Positions 43,009 through 56,815 of a DNA stretch of 64,000 bases are shown here, piece after piece. Both the position numbers and the translations under genes were made by a program. The notes beneath the pieces were generated by a model. That model was not told where the DNA came from. It saw only the letters and a list, made by a program, of their open reading frames with translations, and did not search any database. Position 1 is the stretch's first letter. The number at the start of each line of letters is the position of its first letter. This DNA comes from Paraphysoderma sedebokerense (lineage: Eukaryota; Blastocladiomycota; Physodermatomycetes; Physodermatales; Physodermataceae): contig JAHLJZ010000058.1 of NCBI GenBank assembly GCA_025602915.1, positions 62,001 to 126,000 on the forward strand. The letters are read 5' to 3'.

Positions 43009-43765
43009 TCAATCACAAGATCCATCTTTCGGACCATCTCTCCACCTTTCAAACACCTTGTCACAATCAAACTTTGGTTTTCCCAAATTTTCATTCACCT
43101 CGTTATGAACTCTACACATCCATTGACTAATTTCCCAATTATTATTAACAGGTGGAGGATCTCGTTTCATGTAGTCTTGCAAATGAGTGGCACAATAAGA
43201 ACAAGGATATAATTTAGAGAAGGAAGAAAGAAAGTTATGTAAATTGGATTGTTCTTCAGTTGTTGGATTGGTCGGATAATATGCTGCCATGGTATGGAGA
43301 AAAGTCCAAGTGTGTCGACCTAGTTTTCTGGAATCTGGAGAAACATGAACAAGGTAGGTTTAGAATCAAAAGTGGATACAGTTTGGTGGGGGTAGCAAGT
43401 TGCGAAATAGTTGAAAGTGATTTTATGATATTGGTAATTCACAAAATGAGATTACAGAGGTCGGTAGAGGTTCTTATGAAATTAAAGTGAAGGAGTAATA
43501 GAGTGAATAATAAATGATTCAAACCTGGAGGACACTCCATTTTGTATCCTTCGGATTCTGTCTGTGACTTTACTTTAGTTTGTACATCCTGATCTTGCTT
43601 TTCAGTCGAATTGGTCGATGCAGTTGCTGATGTACCCGGAGAATGATGAGTCTTTCCTTTGCGTTTTTCTGCATGAGTCCATGACTTGAAATCAGTGCAT
43701 ACTCTGCAAGGTTTCTGTGGATTATTCGTCGATGAGTGAGAGTCTATATTCTGGAAGGGATTCAT
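43009..43765 (-). CDS. ERV1: FAD-linked sulfhydryl oxidase ERV1/ALR
   Basis: Two exons (43765-43525 and 43334-43009) encode 188 residues. The N-terminal shuttle Cys pair is in KPCRVCTDFKSW, as in mitochondrial Erv1; a flexible Ser/Thr/Lys-rich linker follows. The Erv domain then begins (ECPPDSRKLGRHTWTFLHTM) and contains the active-site YPCSYC, the FAD-contact region around HLQDYMKRDPP, and a C-terminal Cys pair (FDCDKVFERW ... GSCD). No signal peptide is present. In the mitochondrial intermembrane space Erv1 reoxidises Mia40 and passes electrons to cytochrome c, allowing import of small Cys-rich proteins. The ATG at 43765 sits just before the CRVC pair, giving the usual short start. The intron splits the CPPD codon region. 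Confidence 0.92.
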
Positions 43766-44006
43766 AGATAATAGAGTAAATAATCGATCAAGATAAATAT
43801 ATTCTCGGTTGACGAGGAATGCAATTTTTGCCTGTCGGTCGTTCCGTTCTGTGGCCTGCTCAAAAGTTCCCGCCTTCCTTCACCCGCTAAATCCATATTG
43901 TCGAAGAACGATATAAACTCTTTCTTTTCTTTAGCTTCGATATCTCACACTCATACCTGTCAATGCGATACTGTAGCTGAATTGTTTTACCAAGTTTCGT
44001 TGCATG

Positions 44007-47000
44007 TCGATTCCTCAGTCTTCCTCGAATCGGAACTCGGTCAAGCGAAAAGGGATTCGCTACAACGTTGGAGGTACCGATCATATTAGACATATTTGAT
44101 GATTTTGCTCCATGGTAGAAATAATGATACCATACAGCAATACATTTATTGTTCCTTTAGCTCTTTGAATTATCTTTTTAGCGGTGGTTTGCTTACATTT
44201 ATTATCTTTCGTTATCTTTCCGTTGGGTAGACCATGTTTTTTTAAGGGCAGAACAAAAGGGCGAGCCATACTATATCGGTCGAATCGTTGGGTTCGTACA
44301 TCCAGATCAAGTTCGTCTAGTCTGGTTTTATCGGCCCCATGATATTCTTAGTCGCAGAAAATCCTACGACCCTCATCTATTGGTTGCTTCCATGCACAGC
44401 GATGTAAATTCGGTGAAAGCGCTTATTGGCAAATGCACCATCAAACATACATCTAAAATTTCAAATTTGTCAGAATACAAAACACTCGATTCCTGCTTTT
44501 ATTACAACCAATTGTTTGACCGCTTTACCAAGCGAGTGTATGATGTGATTCCGTCAAAAGATGTTTTGAACCGGCCCCCGGAAGTCACAGCAACGTTGAG
44601 GCAATTTCAGTTTGTCTTGATCGAAGAAGGCAAGGCTACACAGTTAACGAGTAGCATGGAAATTTGCAGAGCTTGTAAACAATGGGTTTCGACAGACGAA
44701 AAAGTCACTTGTGTGCAATGCAAGAAAATATACCATGGCCATTGTGTGGAGCTCGAAGGAAAGATAAACAGAGGGTACGCTTGGTTATGTCATTACTGCT
44801 CAAATCCAGGTTCATCAGAGTCAATAGGATCACCGACACTGTCGTCGATACCTTCTTCTCCACCAAAATCCTCATTATCCTTGTCTTCCCCGTCTGTTCG
44901 AGATTTCTCCGAGAATTCAACATTCAATGAGAAATCCGCGTTCCCGTTTTGTTACTTTGGCATTCATTGTACAAATGAAGAAATACTAGAAGTCGATCCA
45001 GCCCATCCTATTTACCCCCGATCCTGTTCCCGTGTTCAGTCTAAATACCAAGCGGTACTCCCCGAAGTTGGAAGTAAACCGTTCTTGGCCAGCTATTCGA
45101 CCTCTGAACTTGACGATATGGCAGAATCAGGTCAAAATATTTCTGCTGACTACTTGACTCCACTTATTGCCCCTTCAAAAGGAGGAAGGAAGAAGAAAGG
45201 CCCGAAAAGTAGGTTTCCGGGCGGTAGCGGCACACTATCTCGTACCGAATCCAATTCGTCAATCGCAAGTTCAAGTGGGGACCACATTTCTGATAACGTT
45301 ACGGCACTCCTTACCCAGTACTCACTCATACGTGGTTCGGATCCCCCGTATTTCGATCATACTATGATATCCGGATCTGAACGTATGTGGGAGCCATCTT
45401 TCTATTGAGTTTCATTTCCTTGTTATTTCATTGAGAGCAGTTATCGGATTTTATTTCTTTAATTAAAATAATCTTGATGCTAATTTGTGCTATTCACTTT
45501 GTCATATTTACACAGTAAACCGATACCACCTCCTACTTCAGTCACTTTCGTCGACCCCATTTCCGTCTTACTCTGCCACATTTCTCGATCGTGCTTTGCT
45601 AGAATTAACCGTGTCCAAATACGATGTCGACAAAGCATTCAACGTTCTAAAACGATTGTCTAGGGAGGATTATTTAAACGGGACCTCTCCGAATGATTCC
45701 GTAGAAGAGAATAGGACATTGTTGCAAAAAACATGGAGTAAAGCAAGAGGCGAAACTGAATGGAGCGATGAAGATAAAGAAAACTTTTTGAAAGGGACGG
45801 AGAGGTTCGGTCGGGATGTATGGCAAATTAAATCACAGGTATTATATCCTTGCATCGTTTGTCTCCGAGATATCAGTGGACTTATGATATGGTTTGCTCT
45901 TCTTTATATTCAGTTTTTGCCTCTGAAACCGATGAAAGAAGTGGTGCTGTATTTCTACCGGAGTAAGAAGTCGAAAGAGTACAGGGACCACTATGACAAG
46001 TATTTGAAGGCGTATAATATTTCGTAAGTTTCAATTAACTGAGCACGGTTGACATGTTTTTGTACTAAAACTCGATGAACAGGAAACGTCCAAAAGCAGC
46101 GGCGGCCACTACTTCTAGTTCAACCAATGGGCACTCTGATTCATTATTACCCCAGCAAGAGCAGTCCAAAGAAGATTTACAAATTGCACAGGACATTGTA
46201 CCATCAACTCCAACCATAACTCTTTTAACATCAACCGAAATACAGCCGAAGCAAACTACCCCAGAGACCGTGGAGGCTGAAGAAACTACTGAAACACTGC
46301 CCATACATTCTCAGCTGGAGTCACTACAGCTTCCCACTGAGAGTCAGGCACGACGGCTGTCTTCTTCCTCTCTGTCTTCTGTAGAATCTGTCTCATCGTT
46401 GTCTTCCATTTCATCTCCCCTCTCCTCCCCATCAGACACATTCTCCTCTTCGTTTTCTGAAATCTCATCCTCAGATCTCTCTTCCCCTGCTTCTTCTGGC
46501 TCTGGTTCCGACTCTGACGATTCACTTCCGATAAACCCGTATCTGTTCGCTTCATCATCGTCCTACCTGCCATTTTACAAACCTCCTTCAAGTGACCCTA
46601 AATCATGTTCAAATTGCGCAACTCATGTGTCATCTAAATGGATTAAAACAAATCGAGTTCGAACAGAAACTGTAAAGGGGCAAAAGATGAACAAGCGAGA
46701 TGTAGTGTGCGCTGAGTGTGGAGATTACTGGCTAAAATATGGTGTCATGAAGTATATCTCTGAAGCGATCGTGAGGCGAAACAAAGATAGAGCCAGAGAC
46801 AGGAGTAAGTCTAAATTCGTAATGAATGGGATATTTGAGATATATTGATTTTTTTTCTTCTTTAGAAAAACGGAAAAGATTTGGAGACGGTAGAAGTGAT
46901 GAATCGTCATTTGACGATGATGATTTCGAGGAGGAATTTTACAACGATTTAGAAGCAACTTCAGACAAACGCAAACGCGGAAGACCGAAAAAGAGTGCCA

Positions 47001-49045
47001 GAGTAAGTTTCTACCGATTTTTCAGTACTAGATATAGATTTAACACCTGTCGAATTGCAGTCATCTCCAGCGTACATTCCACCTCCACCCCCTCCACTCT
47101 GTGCCATGTGTGGGGAAGAAACGTACGCGTCGAAGACCGATTCACCATTGAAAGACGATAATCAAAGCAAAGGGTTACAAAAATGTATAGACTGTGGAAT
47201 GTCTGTTCATGGCGGTAAGAATAATAGTTATTCCGAACCGTTCGCTCTTCCATTCAGTGTTTGACCGTAACAAATCACATTCCTTTCATTCATTAAGCCT
47301 GTAGCAGTGTAATCCAATCTGCCGAAGACGATAGTTCTGTATTGTCGAAATCAATGTGGAGATGCTCCGCTTGCACTAATAATCTTCAGCCAACGATTTC
47401 AGTGGTTTGTTCTCGTTGTGGTACTCCGACATCGCCTTTGAATGTCGTCACTGATCTGCCCTTTATCCCTTAGAGTTACAAATGTATTCTCTGTCCTCCT
47501 AATCAGCCCCTATCACCGCCAATGCCTTTAGTCAGAACAGTTGGGCACAATTGGGTTCATTTAATTTGCGGGCTATGGATGCCTGAGATCCGGTTCCGAG
47601 AAAGTGAAAAGAATCTCGAAATGGCAGAGGGAGCCGATGTAATTGGGAAAGAGAAGTGGAGTCAGGTTCGTTAAGCTTTGATTTCCATCGAGTCTGACTC
47701 AAATTAGCGATAATGTTGTCTGATTCGTTACTTTCGACTTGGTATTATATTGACGCATGTGCATTGAATGCAATTAAAGACCTGCTCAATCTGCAACACC
47801 CCTGGTGGAGCCTGCGTAAGCTGCGGTGATACTTCTTGTTCGAGCGTTTTCCATATTTCCTGCGCACTTAGGGAAAAATACTACTTTGGGCTGTTAGAAG
47901 AATCCATTCTCGTTCCAGTGACGACTTCCACTTCCTCTCAATCTTCCCTGCATTCTAATTCCAGTTTACCATCGAATTCTTTAATATCGAATACGCCAAC
48001 CAGCAGTGCACAGAAACTTCGGACGGAGCTTGCCTCCGTACCAACAATTTGGTGTCGGGAACATGTGTTAAACCAAGATGGGAAGACAAATAGTGAAGAT
48101 ACTACGCTCGTTGATTCCGGTGCGATTGAGGCTAAAAAATATTCTTCAAAGACTGGCAAGAAACGAGGAACCAACTCGAAAACCGGAAGTGCTACGGTGT
48201 CCCCATTAGTGAAATCTGAGGACCCATCTTCAAACGCCTCGAAACGAAACAAACCTTCAAAGCAGCTCAGCCGATCGAATTCGCTAGATAAAATTCTCCA
48301 ACCAGATACAACTTCCTCTGCTAAATCGTCTTCGAATTCTACTCCCAATATGTCTGCCTTGGAGAGGCGTGGATCATTTGGACCGCTCTCTGCAACAGTA
48401 CCAGCTAATATTTCGTTTGAAATAATACAATCTGCCTTAGATTTCGCCAAAAAGTACAAATTTATACCCAAGGGTCGATATTCAAGTTCTTCACAACTGG
48501 ATCCCGAATCATACGGGTTTCAACTTGCCAAACATAAATCGACCACGCGATCAAAGTTTGCTAAAAATGAAAGTAGCAAAAAGAAAACAACGGACAAAAA
48601 ATTAGTTTTCGTGAACAATAAGTTCATTGAAGAAGATGATACTGTTAAAAATGAGTTCAACATCGACGACATGACTCGCTTGAATATTGAGCAAGAGCCT
48701 AAATGCTGGCGTTGTGGTAATGACGCTAGTCCGTTTTGGTTCGATTGCAAACAAATAGTTAAAGGCGAGCCGGTGGAACAACAACATGGGAATGGAAATG
48801 GAATAACTCATGGGGAGACTGATAATATGGTATTTTCGCATGGGTCGAAAGGCATTGCCAGTACTGAAACTGGTATTTTGCCAATTCAAAATGGTGTAGC
48901 GACCGATGTTGGGTCTGCAGTCGAGAGACTGAAAGAAAGTAAGGCACAATCACATAATTCTTCTGAGACTGGTAAAGAAGTTGTATGCTTTCGATGCCAT
49001 AGTGTAGGACTGCTAGAGAACGACGGCATTAATCAAACTGTTTGA
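44007..49045 (+). CDS. SNT2: SNT2-like BAH-PHD-SANT-ePHD chromatin protein
   Basis: Large multi-exon gene. Order of domains: a BAH domain (YYIGRIVGFVHPDQVRLVWF, then ALIGKCTIKH and DSCFYYNQLFD), a PHD finger (ICRACKQW, CVQCKKIYHGHCVEL, WLCHYCS), a disordered Ser-rich linker, a SANT domain (ETEWSDEDKENFLKGTERFG, LKPMKEVVLYFYRSKKS), a GATA-type C4 finger (CSNCATHVSSKW ... CAECGDYWLKYG), an acidic/basic AT-hook-like run (RKRGRPKK), a second PHD-like C4 region (LCAMCGEETY, CIDCGMSVHG, WRCSACTN), an extended PHD (YKCILCPPN ... HNWVHLICGLWMPE, then CSICNTPGGACVSC and FHISCALREKY), and a final Cys finger (CWRCGNDASPFWFDC ... VCFRCHSVG). This is the layout of fungal Snt2, which acts with Ecm5 and the Rpd3 histone deacetylase in stress-responsive chromatin. 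The start is uncertain: ATG 44007 (MSIPQSSSNR) or a nearby one; exons before the BAH are not fully resolved. Confidence 0.8.
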
Positions 49046-49358
49046 ATCTGTAATATGTATTTCATGTAGACTGTTTGTATTGTTGTATGTATGATGTGTT
49101 AATCTGTACTATTCATATTTGAAAGTTCCATGTTATTGCTTATCAGTGGTAGTTCTCCATCGCATCAGCGGAGGTTCTGTCAGTGAACTGATTGTATCAA
49201 CCGCTGTTGAAATGTGCGTAATGCTACGCTTAATCTCCTGGTGTATAGTAAATAGAGACAAAAAGGAATAAACAAGCATATAACGAAGTTTGCCTCTCTG
49301 AATTTTAGGCTGGCCTGTTTATTTCATCACCCAAAGGGTGGCTGCCCTATATTCATCT
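49046..49358. other. Convergent spacer, no gene seen
   Basis: 3' regions of the SNT2-like gene (plus) and VPS53 (minus). No feature recognised. Confidence 0.5.
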
Positions 49359-52300
49359 TTACTTCCCACCTCCTTTCGACATACCCATACTCATCCCCCC
49401 TAAACCAAATCCAAACCCAAACTTCTTCGAATCTTTACCTCCTGATCCACCTTGATTTTGGCCTTGATTGCCAGCCCCACCAGCAGTATTACCAGTACCA
49501 CTGCTACCAGAAGTTCCACCACCAATTGAAATAGAAGGCATAGTCATTGATGGTATGGTCATGAATGAAGACTTCTGTTCTGAAGATGAGGAATTTCCAC
49601 TGGACGAGGATGACGAGAATGAGGTGAATGCCGAAGCAAAGGACGATGATGGAGGTGGTGGAGGGACACTGGTTTCATTTGACGAGGGATATTTCTGGAG
49701 GAAAATGTCGATAATGGCTTGCATTTCGGATTTTCTCAGACCCTTTAGGAATATAGAAAACAGCATAAGCATTCTAATGATTCCGAAATAACAAAAGGGC
49801 TCGACAAAAAAAGAGGTAATACCTTTAAATCCAAAATCTTTTGAAACGTTCCCAATTTCTTCTCTGGGAATAACATTGCATAATTATCAACAAGTCCTTC
49901 GGGTGGATCATGTGGCGCAAGGATGACTTTCAGCATCATCTCTGTTTTCGACAAATGCTTGGTTATAATTTTTGCGTATCTAAGGAAAATACATCGTCCA
50001 AAGTGAGAACATGGGCAAATAACAAAGTCCGGCCCTTATTGGGCCCGGTTAGAAGTTCTACATACGTCGAAGGAGGAGCGCTAGGCTCATCTGATCCAAT
50101 ATTTGGCATATTGAGCAAAATAGTTTTTACAGCATGAGTATCGAGGAGCAGCTATAAAGTAATCAGTTAACTACCTGACGTTTGAATCGCGGACCCGCGG
50201 AAATATCAAATTACCTGTTCAGCACCGACTTCAGATATCGGTCTACATTTTGATAGATTGTTGTGAAACCTTGTCGGGAAAGAGCTGCCATGAGAAAAAA
50301 ATGTTAGGTTGTTATCCACATTAAGAATTACAGAGCCAGAATCAACATACTCCGCAAATTTATCGCAAAACATTTTGAAGTATTTCACGTTACCCAATCC
50401 ATCCTTCATGATCGGAATGCACTCATTTAATACGGAACCTATCATAGTGATATACTCGGATTGATCTCCGACTGATTGCAGAGTGCCCCATGGGATCTTG
50501 GACATGACTGTAAGGGCAGGGTCACAGTTGATTTCAATGCCACGGATAAGCGTGCGAATGCAAGATAAAATCACTCTAATATCCAATGAGATCAGTGACA
50601 ATATTGTGAGTATAGGAGTTGGCTGACATGAACTGTAGTAATCATACCCCATAAAGGCATCCCTCGCTTTGCTCAATTGAACTTTATCCTTGAAGTCTGA
50701 ATGAATCTTTTCCAGCAGCTTTTCCTCAAGCTATCAGAGACATTTAAAATTAATTTTGATGTAGTATGTCAAAGGATTAAAAAAAGAGCAAATTCAAACC
50801 TGTGAAGTGATGTTGGAACAATAGTCCGCGGTATTTAGCAGAATACAAGTAACCTTCCAATCGTCTTTGGAAAGTGGTTTTTTTTCATCTCTACGGGTTA
50901 ATGAATATCAGAGAACGCCCTCATAATGCCAAAACAAAAGCAACTGTGATAGTACTTCGGTATCTTTCCCTGTAACACATCAGCATATCCTACCAGCCAT
51001 TTATCGAACATCATAGCCAAGTCATAGAACGGCTTCTTCGTGGACAATTTGGAGAATTGAACTAATTGCTCTTTGTAGTATAAGAAGAGCTCCGTCGATG
51101 ATTGAAGTACGGCCATATATGTGTCTTCTTCTGAGAGGGGCGGCTTGGATCGGAACGATTCCATCATGGTTGCTAGATTTCTGGTGTTAGAAAGTAGAGA
51201 CGCAAAATTGACGTTACAATGGAAGGAAGCAAATTAGCATGAAGCAGCCAGAAAAGCAAATAAATGCGGAGCTTACTTGTCCTCTGCCTCAATGAAATGG
51301 CTTAAATACGGTTCGAAGCAAGACGAAATTGCGCCAGCATATTTCGATTCTGGAAGCGCATTTTGAGAGTTTTCGAGAGTCGAAGCTGGTGTCTAAAAAA
51401 GTTAATTCGCAACAACACGATGTTAACTTAGCTTCATATCTCTTAATACGGAGGACACGGAGAAGAAGGTGGAAGTAAGCAGAGTATGATATTACGTTAT
51501 TCGAATATCGCTGGCTCAATTGATTTTCAAACTCTATGGTCGTTCTCATTATCTTCAGCAAATTTTTTATATCCATAGTCTGAGATCGATTTAGGACATC
51601 CGTTAAACCTCGTCTGTGATCGCAATTGACCGACATTTAAATGGAATCATGGTAGAAGGATTAGTTGTCCGAAAACATTTAGAAACAGTAAAAGTAAAAG
51701 AATTTCTACTGACTTGGTATCATCGCAAAATTTTTCACACAACAATCTATCAACATTCCAAGTCGGAGGAAATACAGTAGTATGCTCTTCATCGTATACT
51801 TTCATAACACGCTTTAACCAAGCATATCGCCGTGGCACATTGTCCAAGGAGGCCAGCTAGGATGTATGAGTTAGCATATGAGGGAATAAAGAAGAATTGC
51901 TAGTACAACTCACCTCTTCGTTCCCACGAAATATATTTCTGTATTCACGTAGAATTAAGTCAATGTACCAGTTCATCAGCTGGTCTCTGTAATAGCGGTC
52001 AAGAAAGAATTAGGAGTCGCGAATTCAGCAAGTGGGAGAATAAATAAGAGATGCATACTTTGCGGATTGATCTAAAGTGTCGACGACGAGACAACCTTCT
52101 GCCAATTGCTGGATGTTGCCCGTTATCATGCCTTGATTTGTAAAGCTTCAATGTGTGGTATCAATTGGTGAGTAAGGCATCATTTGGTAACAATGTGATA
52201 TAGACAGTTTACCTGCAATCAAACAAATCAAATATTTGCCTTCGCAGATCTGATTGAATCATGTGCAATCGATCCATCAAGTTCGATATTTGAGGTATGC

Positions 52301-53214
52301 TTCGATATGTTTTGAAATGGGACATGAGTTGAAGAACAGCCTAAGAAATTCTCCGTCAGCGGCTGCATGATTTAAAGAGAGAATAATATAAGACGGCAAC
52401 CTGATGCAAACTTGCGACATCCTTGTATTGCTTACGCTGCGCCATCATTTTGAGTTGCTCGACTGCCGACGCTGCACCACCAAATATTCAGTCAATTCTG
52501 CTGTCTGAGGCAATTACCAGCGCCCTCGGAAGATATACGAAATACAAACAAAGCATCTGAAGTCGCTTCAACACGGTTATTGACAGAGTTAAATGCTTCT
52601 TCGCATAATCCAAACTCTTGATATCGCGAGTAATATCTTGAACGATCCGTTCTGATTCGACACATTTTCCTTTAATATCCTTTATCTGCTCAAATAAATC
52701 CTGCAAAGTAAAATATAAATTTTGTGGCTCTTAAACAAGGCTCACCGCCACATAACAAGGCCAGCGATGCCTGAATGCATCAAAACTTCGCCGACAAGAT
52801 ATCCACATACCTGAATTGCTTGTTTGGTTGCTTGTAATTCTGCAGCGCTGCTTTGGCCTATATCAGTCTGTGCTCGGACGAGGTCCTTAATTTCTTTATC
52901 TAAAATACTAATTTTCCTCTGAAGTCTCGCGAGCACTTTGTCCACATTCGATAGTGAGTGTTCTATTTGTTGAGGCATAACAGAATTTGATTATTACAAA
53001 TCAGACGAACTGAATATTAGCAGACAGCCAATAGGAATTACATTGAAGGGTGGGGACAAGAACGGACAAGGAGCAGCGTACCATTTGGGAATATTTGGTT
53101 GATGTAGTCTATGGAATCGAAATCGGATGTATCCAAAGGATCCTTTGTTTTGAGAACAGTGGATATTGCCTCATCCACATCTGCCGTGAGCTTCATAGGA
53201 CTGTCTGTCATCAT
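49359..53214 (-). CDS. VPS53: VPS53, GARP tethering complex subunit
   Basis: Multi-exon minus-strand gene with a dozen or more small introns. Start ATG at 53214 ([20 protein letters not shown]) is followed by the family N-terminus: [38 protein letters not shown] and a long coiled coil with [20 protein letters not shown] and [20 protein letters not shown]. The central helical bundles follow. The end carries the conserved block [20 protein letters not shown] then [19 protein letters not shown] and [16 protein letters not shown] (Vps51-54) tethers endosome-derived vesicles at the trans-Golgi. After the conserved end there is a tail of about 100 residues that is poly-Pro, Ser- and then Gly-rich ([33 protein letters not shown]), longer than in typical homologues. 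Confidence 0.9.
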
Positions 53215-53951
53215 CTTGATGAAGGATCTTATCAGTTGCTGCACCGATGTGACCTATTTTGATTTCTAGTGTGCCTTGGCTCCAGTGACCAGTCCTTCTG
53301 ACCTCGCGACCCGACCATTGCGGACTTGGTTCAAAGTCTCTCTTTCGCTCATTATGATATAATCATATAGCTTCTGATTAGATCGATTTCTCAAATATGC
53401 TAAGCCACTTGGATTATAGATTCAACTTGCTCTGAAAGCAATAGCCAGTTTAGACTGCTGATTATTGTACACGATGCATTAACATCAGCTGTCTTGCAAT
53501 GTCGGATAATGAGAAAAGTATTGTTAACAAATTTTCAAAGCAACTTTCCCTGTGAATTCGGTCAGTCGCTCTCAATATGTACAGCATAGCCCGATCCATT
53601 GCACATATGGTCGACCGAGTAGTAGCTATTAAAAGAAGCTATCATTATATAGCCAAAACTATTTGATGTGTATCGAAATCCTTGAATTATCAAATCGACA
53701 AAATATCGCATTTCGAGAAGAGCGAAGTACTTGATTTTCCGTTATTACAAATGAATTTATGCCGAAAGAAGGCAATTGAAGGACATATTCTCTGGCTAGC
53801 AACGAATCACGTGGAAGAATTTTCTCGGGTAAACATAAGCTTGCCTGTCTTACGGGTCTTAAGCGTTGCAATTGATACACTGTCTCCTTAATTGGCTTCG
53901 TTGTTCCTACATACTCTTTTGGCTGTATATGAGCTTCTGTGAACTGTAGAT
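53215..53951. other. Shared promoter of VPS53 and RRN3
   Basis: Divergent intergenic region. Overlapping short frames at 53659-53891 on both strands are taken as chance. No further feature recognised. Confidence 0.5.
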
Positions 53952-56253
53952 ATGGTGTCTTTGAAGTCTACTTCTCCCCACCAAGAGGACTTTAATGCTG
54001 AAATGTCCAATTTGAATGGAGAATTGGAGGAAGAGGAAGTCGAGATTCAAGATCAAGCATTAGACAACGATGGCGTCCCCATTAGCAATGAATTCATCTC
54101 AGAAGATGCACTAAAGCATAAAAGTACCGTAATGATGATGGTTTCGTTCATTTCAAATGCTTTAAAGCAAAAGGCGATGGTATGACTTTTCTTTCAAAAT
54201 GAATGACCGCTTCTTATATAGCCCTTCCCATATTTGTATTGATCGTTTACTAACGTTGTTTGTTGTTTATCAGGGCAATCAAACAAACTATGAAGAATTG
54301 ATCAATGAAGTGAAAGCTTTAAATGATGTTACAGATTCCACTGGTTGCTATAAACTGCGGCAATGGCTAGAATCATTCTCTCAAACAGTTTCATTATTAA
54401 ATGGATCATGTTCGAAGCTTGTACACAAAATTCTCTATCTGGATTGGCAGAAGAAGGATGAAGCGGTCGCAGAGGTGTTTGTGCATTTCATGGGAAATTT
54501 GGTGAGCGCCCAAAGTCACTATGCCGTGATGTCATTGAGTAGTTTGGTTGTTCGATTAAGACATGGTAAGCTGTACTTGATTGTGATATCAATGTGTGAC
54601 AGTGTATTTTGACTGATAAATGACTCTCTATCATTACAGCATCCAATTCAACTGTTGACTCCGCTATCGAATTAAATCGAATACTCAAAGCCCTTCGCAA
54701 TGTCTTATCATTAATACCCACTGGCCCTACGTTGCTTATGCCGCAGCTTTCCAAATACTTCCCTCATAAATCAAAATCAGTAGACTCGCATATCAATTAT
54801 ACCCGAAATTGCCTACATTTGATTGAGGTTGTGCCAGTTTTGCGAGACCAAATTTTGAGTATGATTGTGGATCGATGTTTACAAATTGACGTACGTTTAA
54901 ATCAAATAGCATTCCGACAATATCTCACATGCTAACATTGTGCTTCTATATTACTCAGGTCGAAATACAAATTGAGGTAGACGAGTTGGAGACCGAGCAG
55001 ATAGATCAGTTTCAATCCTTGATGTTTCAGATGGATGCGTTGAAAGAAGGCCACAAGCAACTGATAGATGAAGGAAGTGACGATGATTCTGATGCCGAAG
55101 CAGAAATCACCGTTTTGAATGTGAAGGAATTGGTGGATAAACTTGATGCTATGTTGAACTGTCTGTTCGACTACCTCACCGAATCACTTCAAACTTTATC
55201 CCCTCACGATGTTGACGAACTTTACACTCTGTTCCTGCATATCTTTGAAAAGTCCATTCTACCGACCTTTAAATCCAGATATACTCAATTTCTCTTGTTC
55301 CTCTTTACGTCATTTCACCCTTCATTTCCGGACAATTTCTTGGGACTATTGGCATCCAAGATTCTCGACACATCTCTTCCGTCTGTGATTCGAATTTCTT
55401 CCGCCCTATACATGGCGTCCTTTGTCGCTCGGGCAAAATATATTGACCCACATTCCGTTCGTGATACGCTCAGTCTCCTTGTCTCGTGGTGCTTAGCTTA
55501 TGTGGATAGAAACGAGTGGATGCTAAGCTCTGGAAGCGGCAATGGAGGATTCGTTCCCGATGTTGAAAGGTTCGGTGTATTCTATGCTGTGGCGCAGGCT
55601 GTTTTGTATGTATTTTGTTTCAGGTGGCGGGAGTTAGTGAACAATGTTGATGATGCCGATGACGATGGTGACTTGAAGGGGAGGCTTCAGAATGATGGTG
55701 GACTGAAGGGTTTTGAGCGTGTCATTCTGTCCAGATTCAATCCTTTGAAGGTAACTACTGTTCTTGTCGCTGGCATTTTGACCAATATCTCTAATGCATT
55801 TTCGAACAGATTTGCTCCTCTTCTGTCGTTTCCGAGTTCGCACGGATTACCCATTCATTAGACATTCTCTACTGCTATAGTATCATTGAACGAAATAAGC
55901 GCATATACCTCCCCACATCAGCATACTCAAAATTCGGAACCTCATCTTTAGACTCTTTCTTTCCTTTCGACCCGTACAGACTCCCTAAGTCATCGAAGAA
56001 TGTCACGTCACTGTACAATGAATGGGCGGGTGACGATGAAAGCGAGATTTGTGAGGACGAGAACGATATCGATAGAGACGAAGAAGTGAGCATGTTTGTT
56101 GAAGGAAGTACACTAGAAGTAAAGACGTTGGATTTGGACAAAATGAGTATTAGTCCATCTCCAGGACAGATGCAGGAAAGATTACTCATGAATTTGAGCA
56201 CTTTCCGTGTATCAATGGGATTGTCGGGACATCAACAAATGGGCGCGCGATAA
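53952..56253 (+). CDS. RRN3: RRN3/TIF-IA, RNA polymerase I initiation factor
   Basis: Several exons. An acidic N-terminus (NLNGELEEEEVEIQDQALDN) is followed by HEAT-like helices (NQTNYEELINEVKAL, CSKLVHKILYLDWQKKDEAV), IQIEVDELETEQ, an acidic insert (DEGSDDDSDAEAEI), KLDAMLNCLFDYLTESLQ, ISSALYMASFVARAKYI and SWCLAYVDRNEW. The C-terminus has SIIERNKRIYLP and SFFPFDPYRLPKSSKNVTSL with YNEWAGDDESE, the conserved Rrn3 end. Rrn3 binds Pol I and recruits it to the rDNA promoter in the nucleolus; its activity is controlled by TOR/MAPK phosphorylation, commonly in acidic Ser-rich loops such as the one seen here. Start at ATG 53952 is the first in the divergent region and gives the usual acidic start. 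Confidence 0.9.
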
Positions 56254-56815
56254 TGCGGTCTTTTGTCACTGACTGCATGGACTTGAAGTCTTTTTGCAAG
56301 ATTGTCCATTTTACATATATAGTTTGTAGGATAGTGAAGTGAAAGATGAGATGTAATTACGGCATAACATAGTGATCCCTAAACGTGTAATTTTTAATCA
56401 ATATGGGATTAAATCATTAGTTTGTACTCTATCTTGGACAAAATGTGAAAAAAATTCGACTTGAGCTTGTCTCTTGTCTCTTTTTGGAATAATAGAACCC
56501 ACGTTTAGAATTTGTAGAGAACTATGGCCTGCGATGCACTCTTTTAACTCTATATTTTACAAACTTTTCTCCTTTAACAATCTTGATATAATCACTCAGT
56601 ATAAACCAGATTACTAATTTGATCCCGGAGTTATTCCTGGATTTTACTGCAAATTAAGGATCGGTATTCGCTCTCTTTGAAGTGGAATGCAACGCGAACC
56701 CTGGCAAGTTGCCCTGGTAACGAATGCGTGTCGTAAACAAAGTGGTCGAGACAATTACTTCCTCTTTGCCATCATACTTTGAACTTAATAGTCCTTTGTT
56801 CCTAGTTGATTCAAA
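56254..56815. other. Spacer, no gene seen
   Basis: Between RRN3 and ESF1, AT-rich. No feature recognised. Confidence 0.5.
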
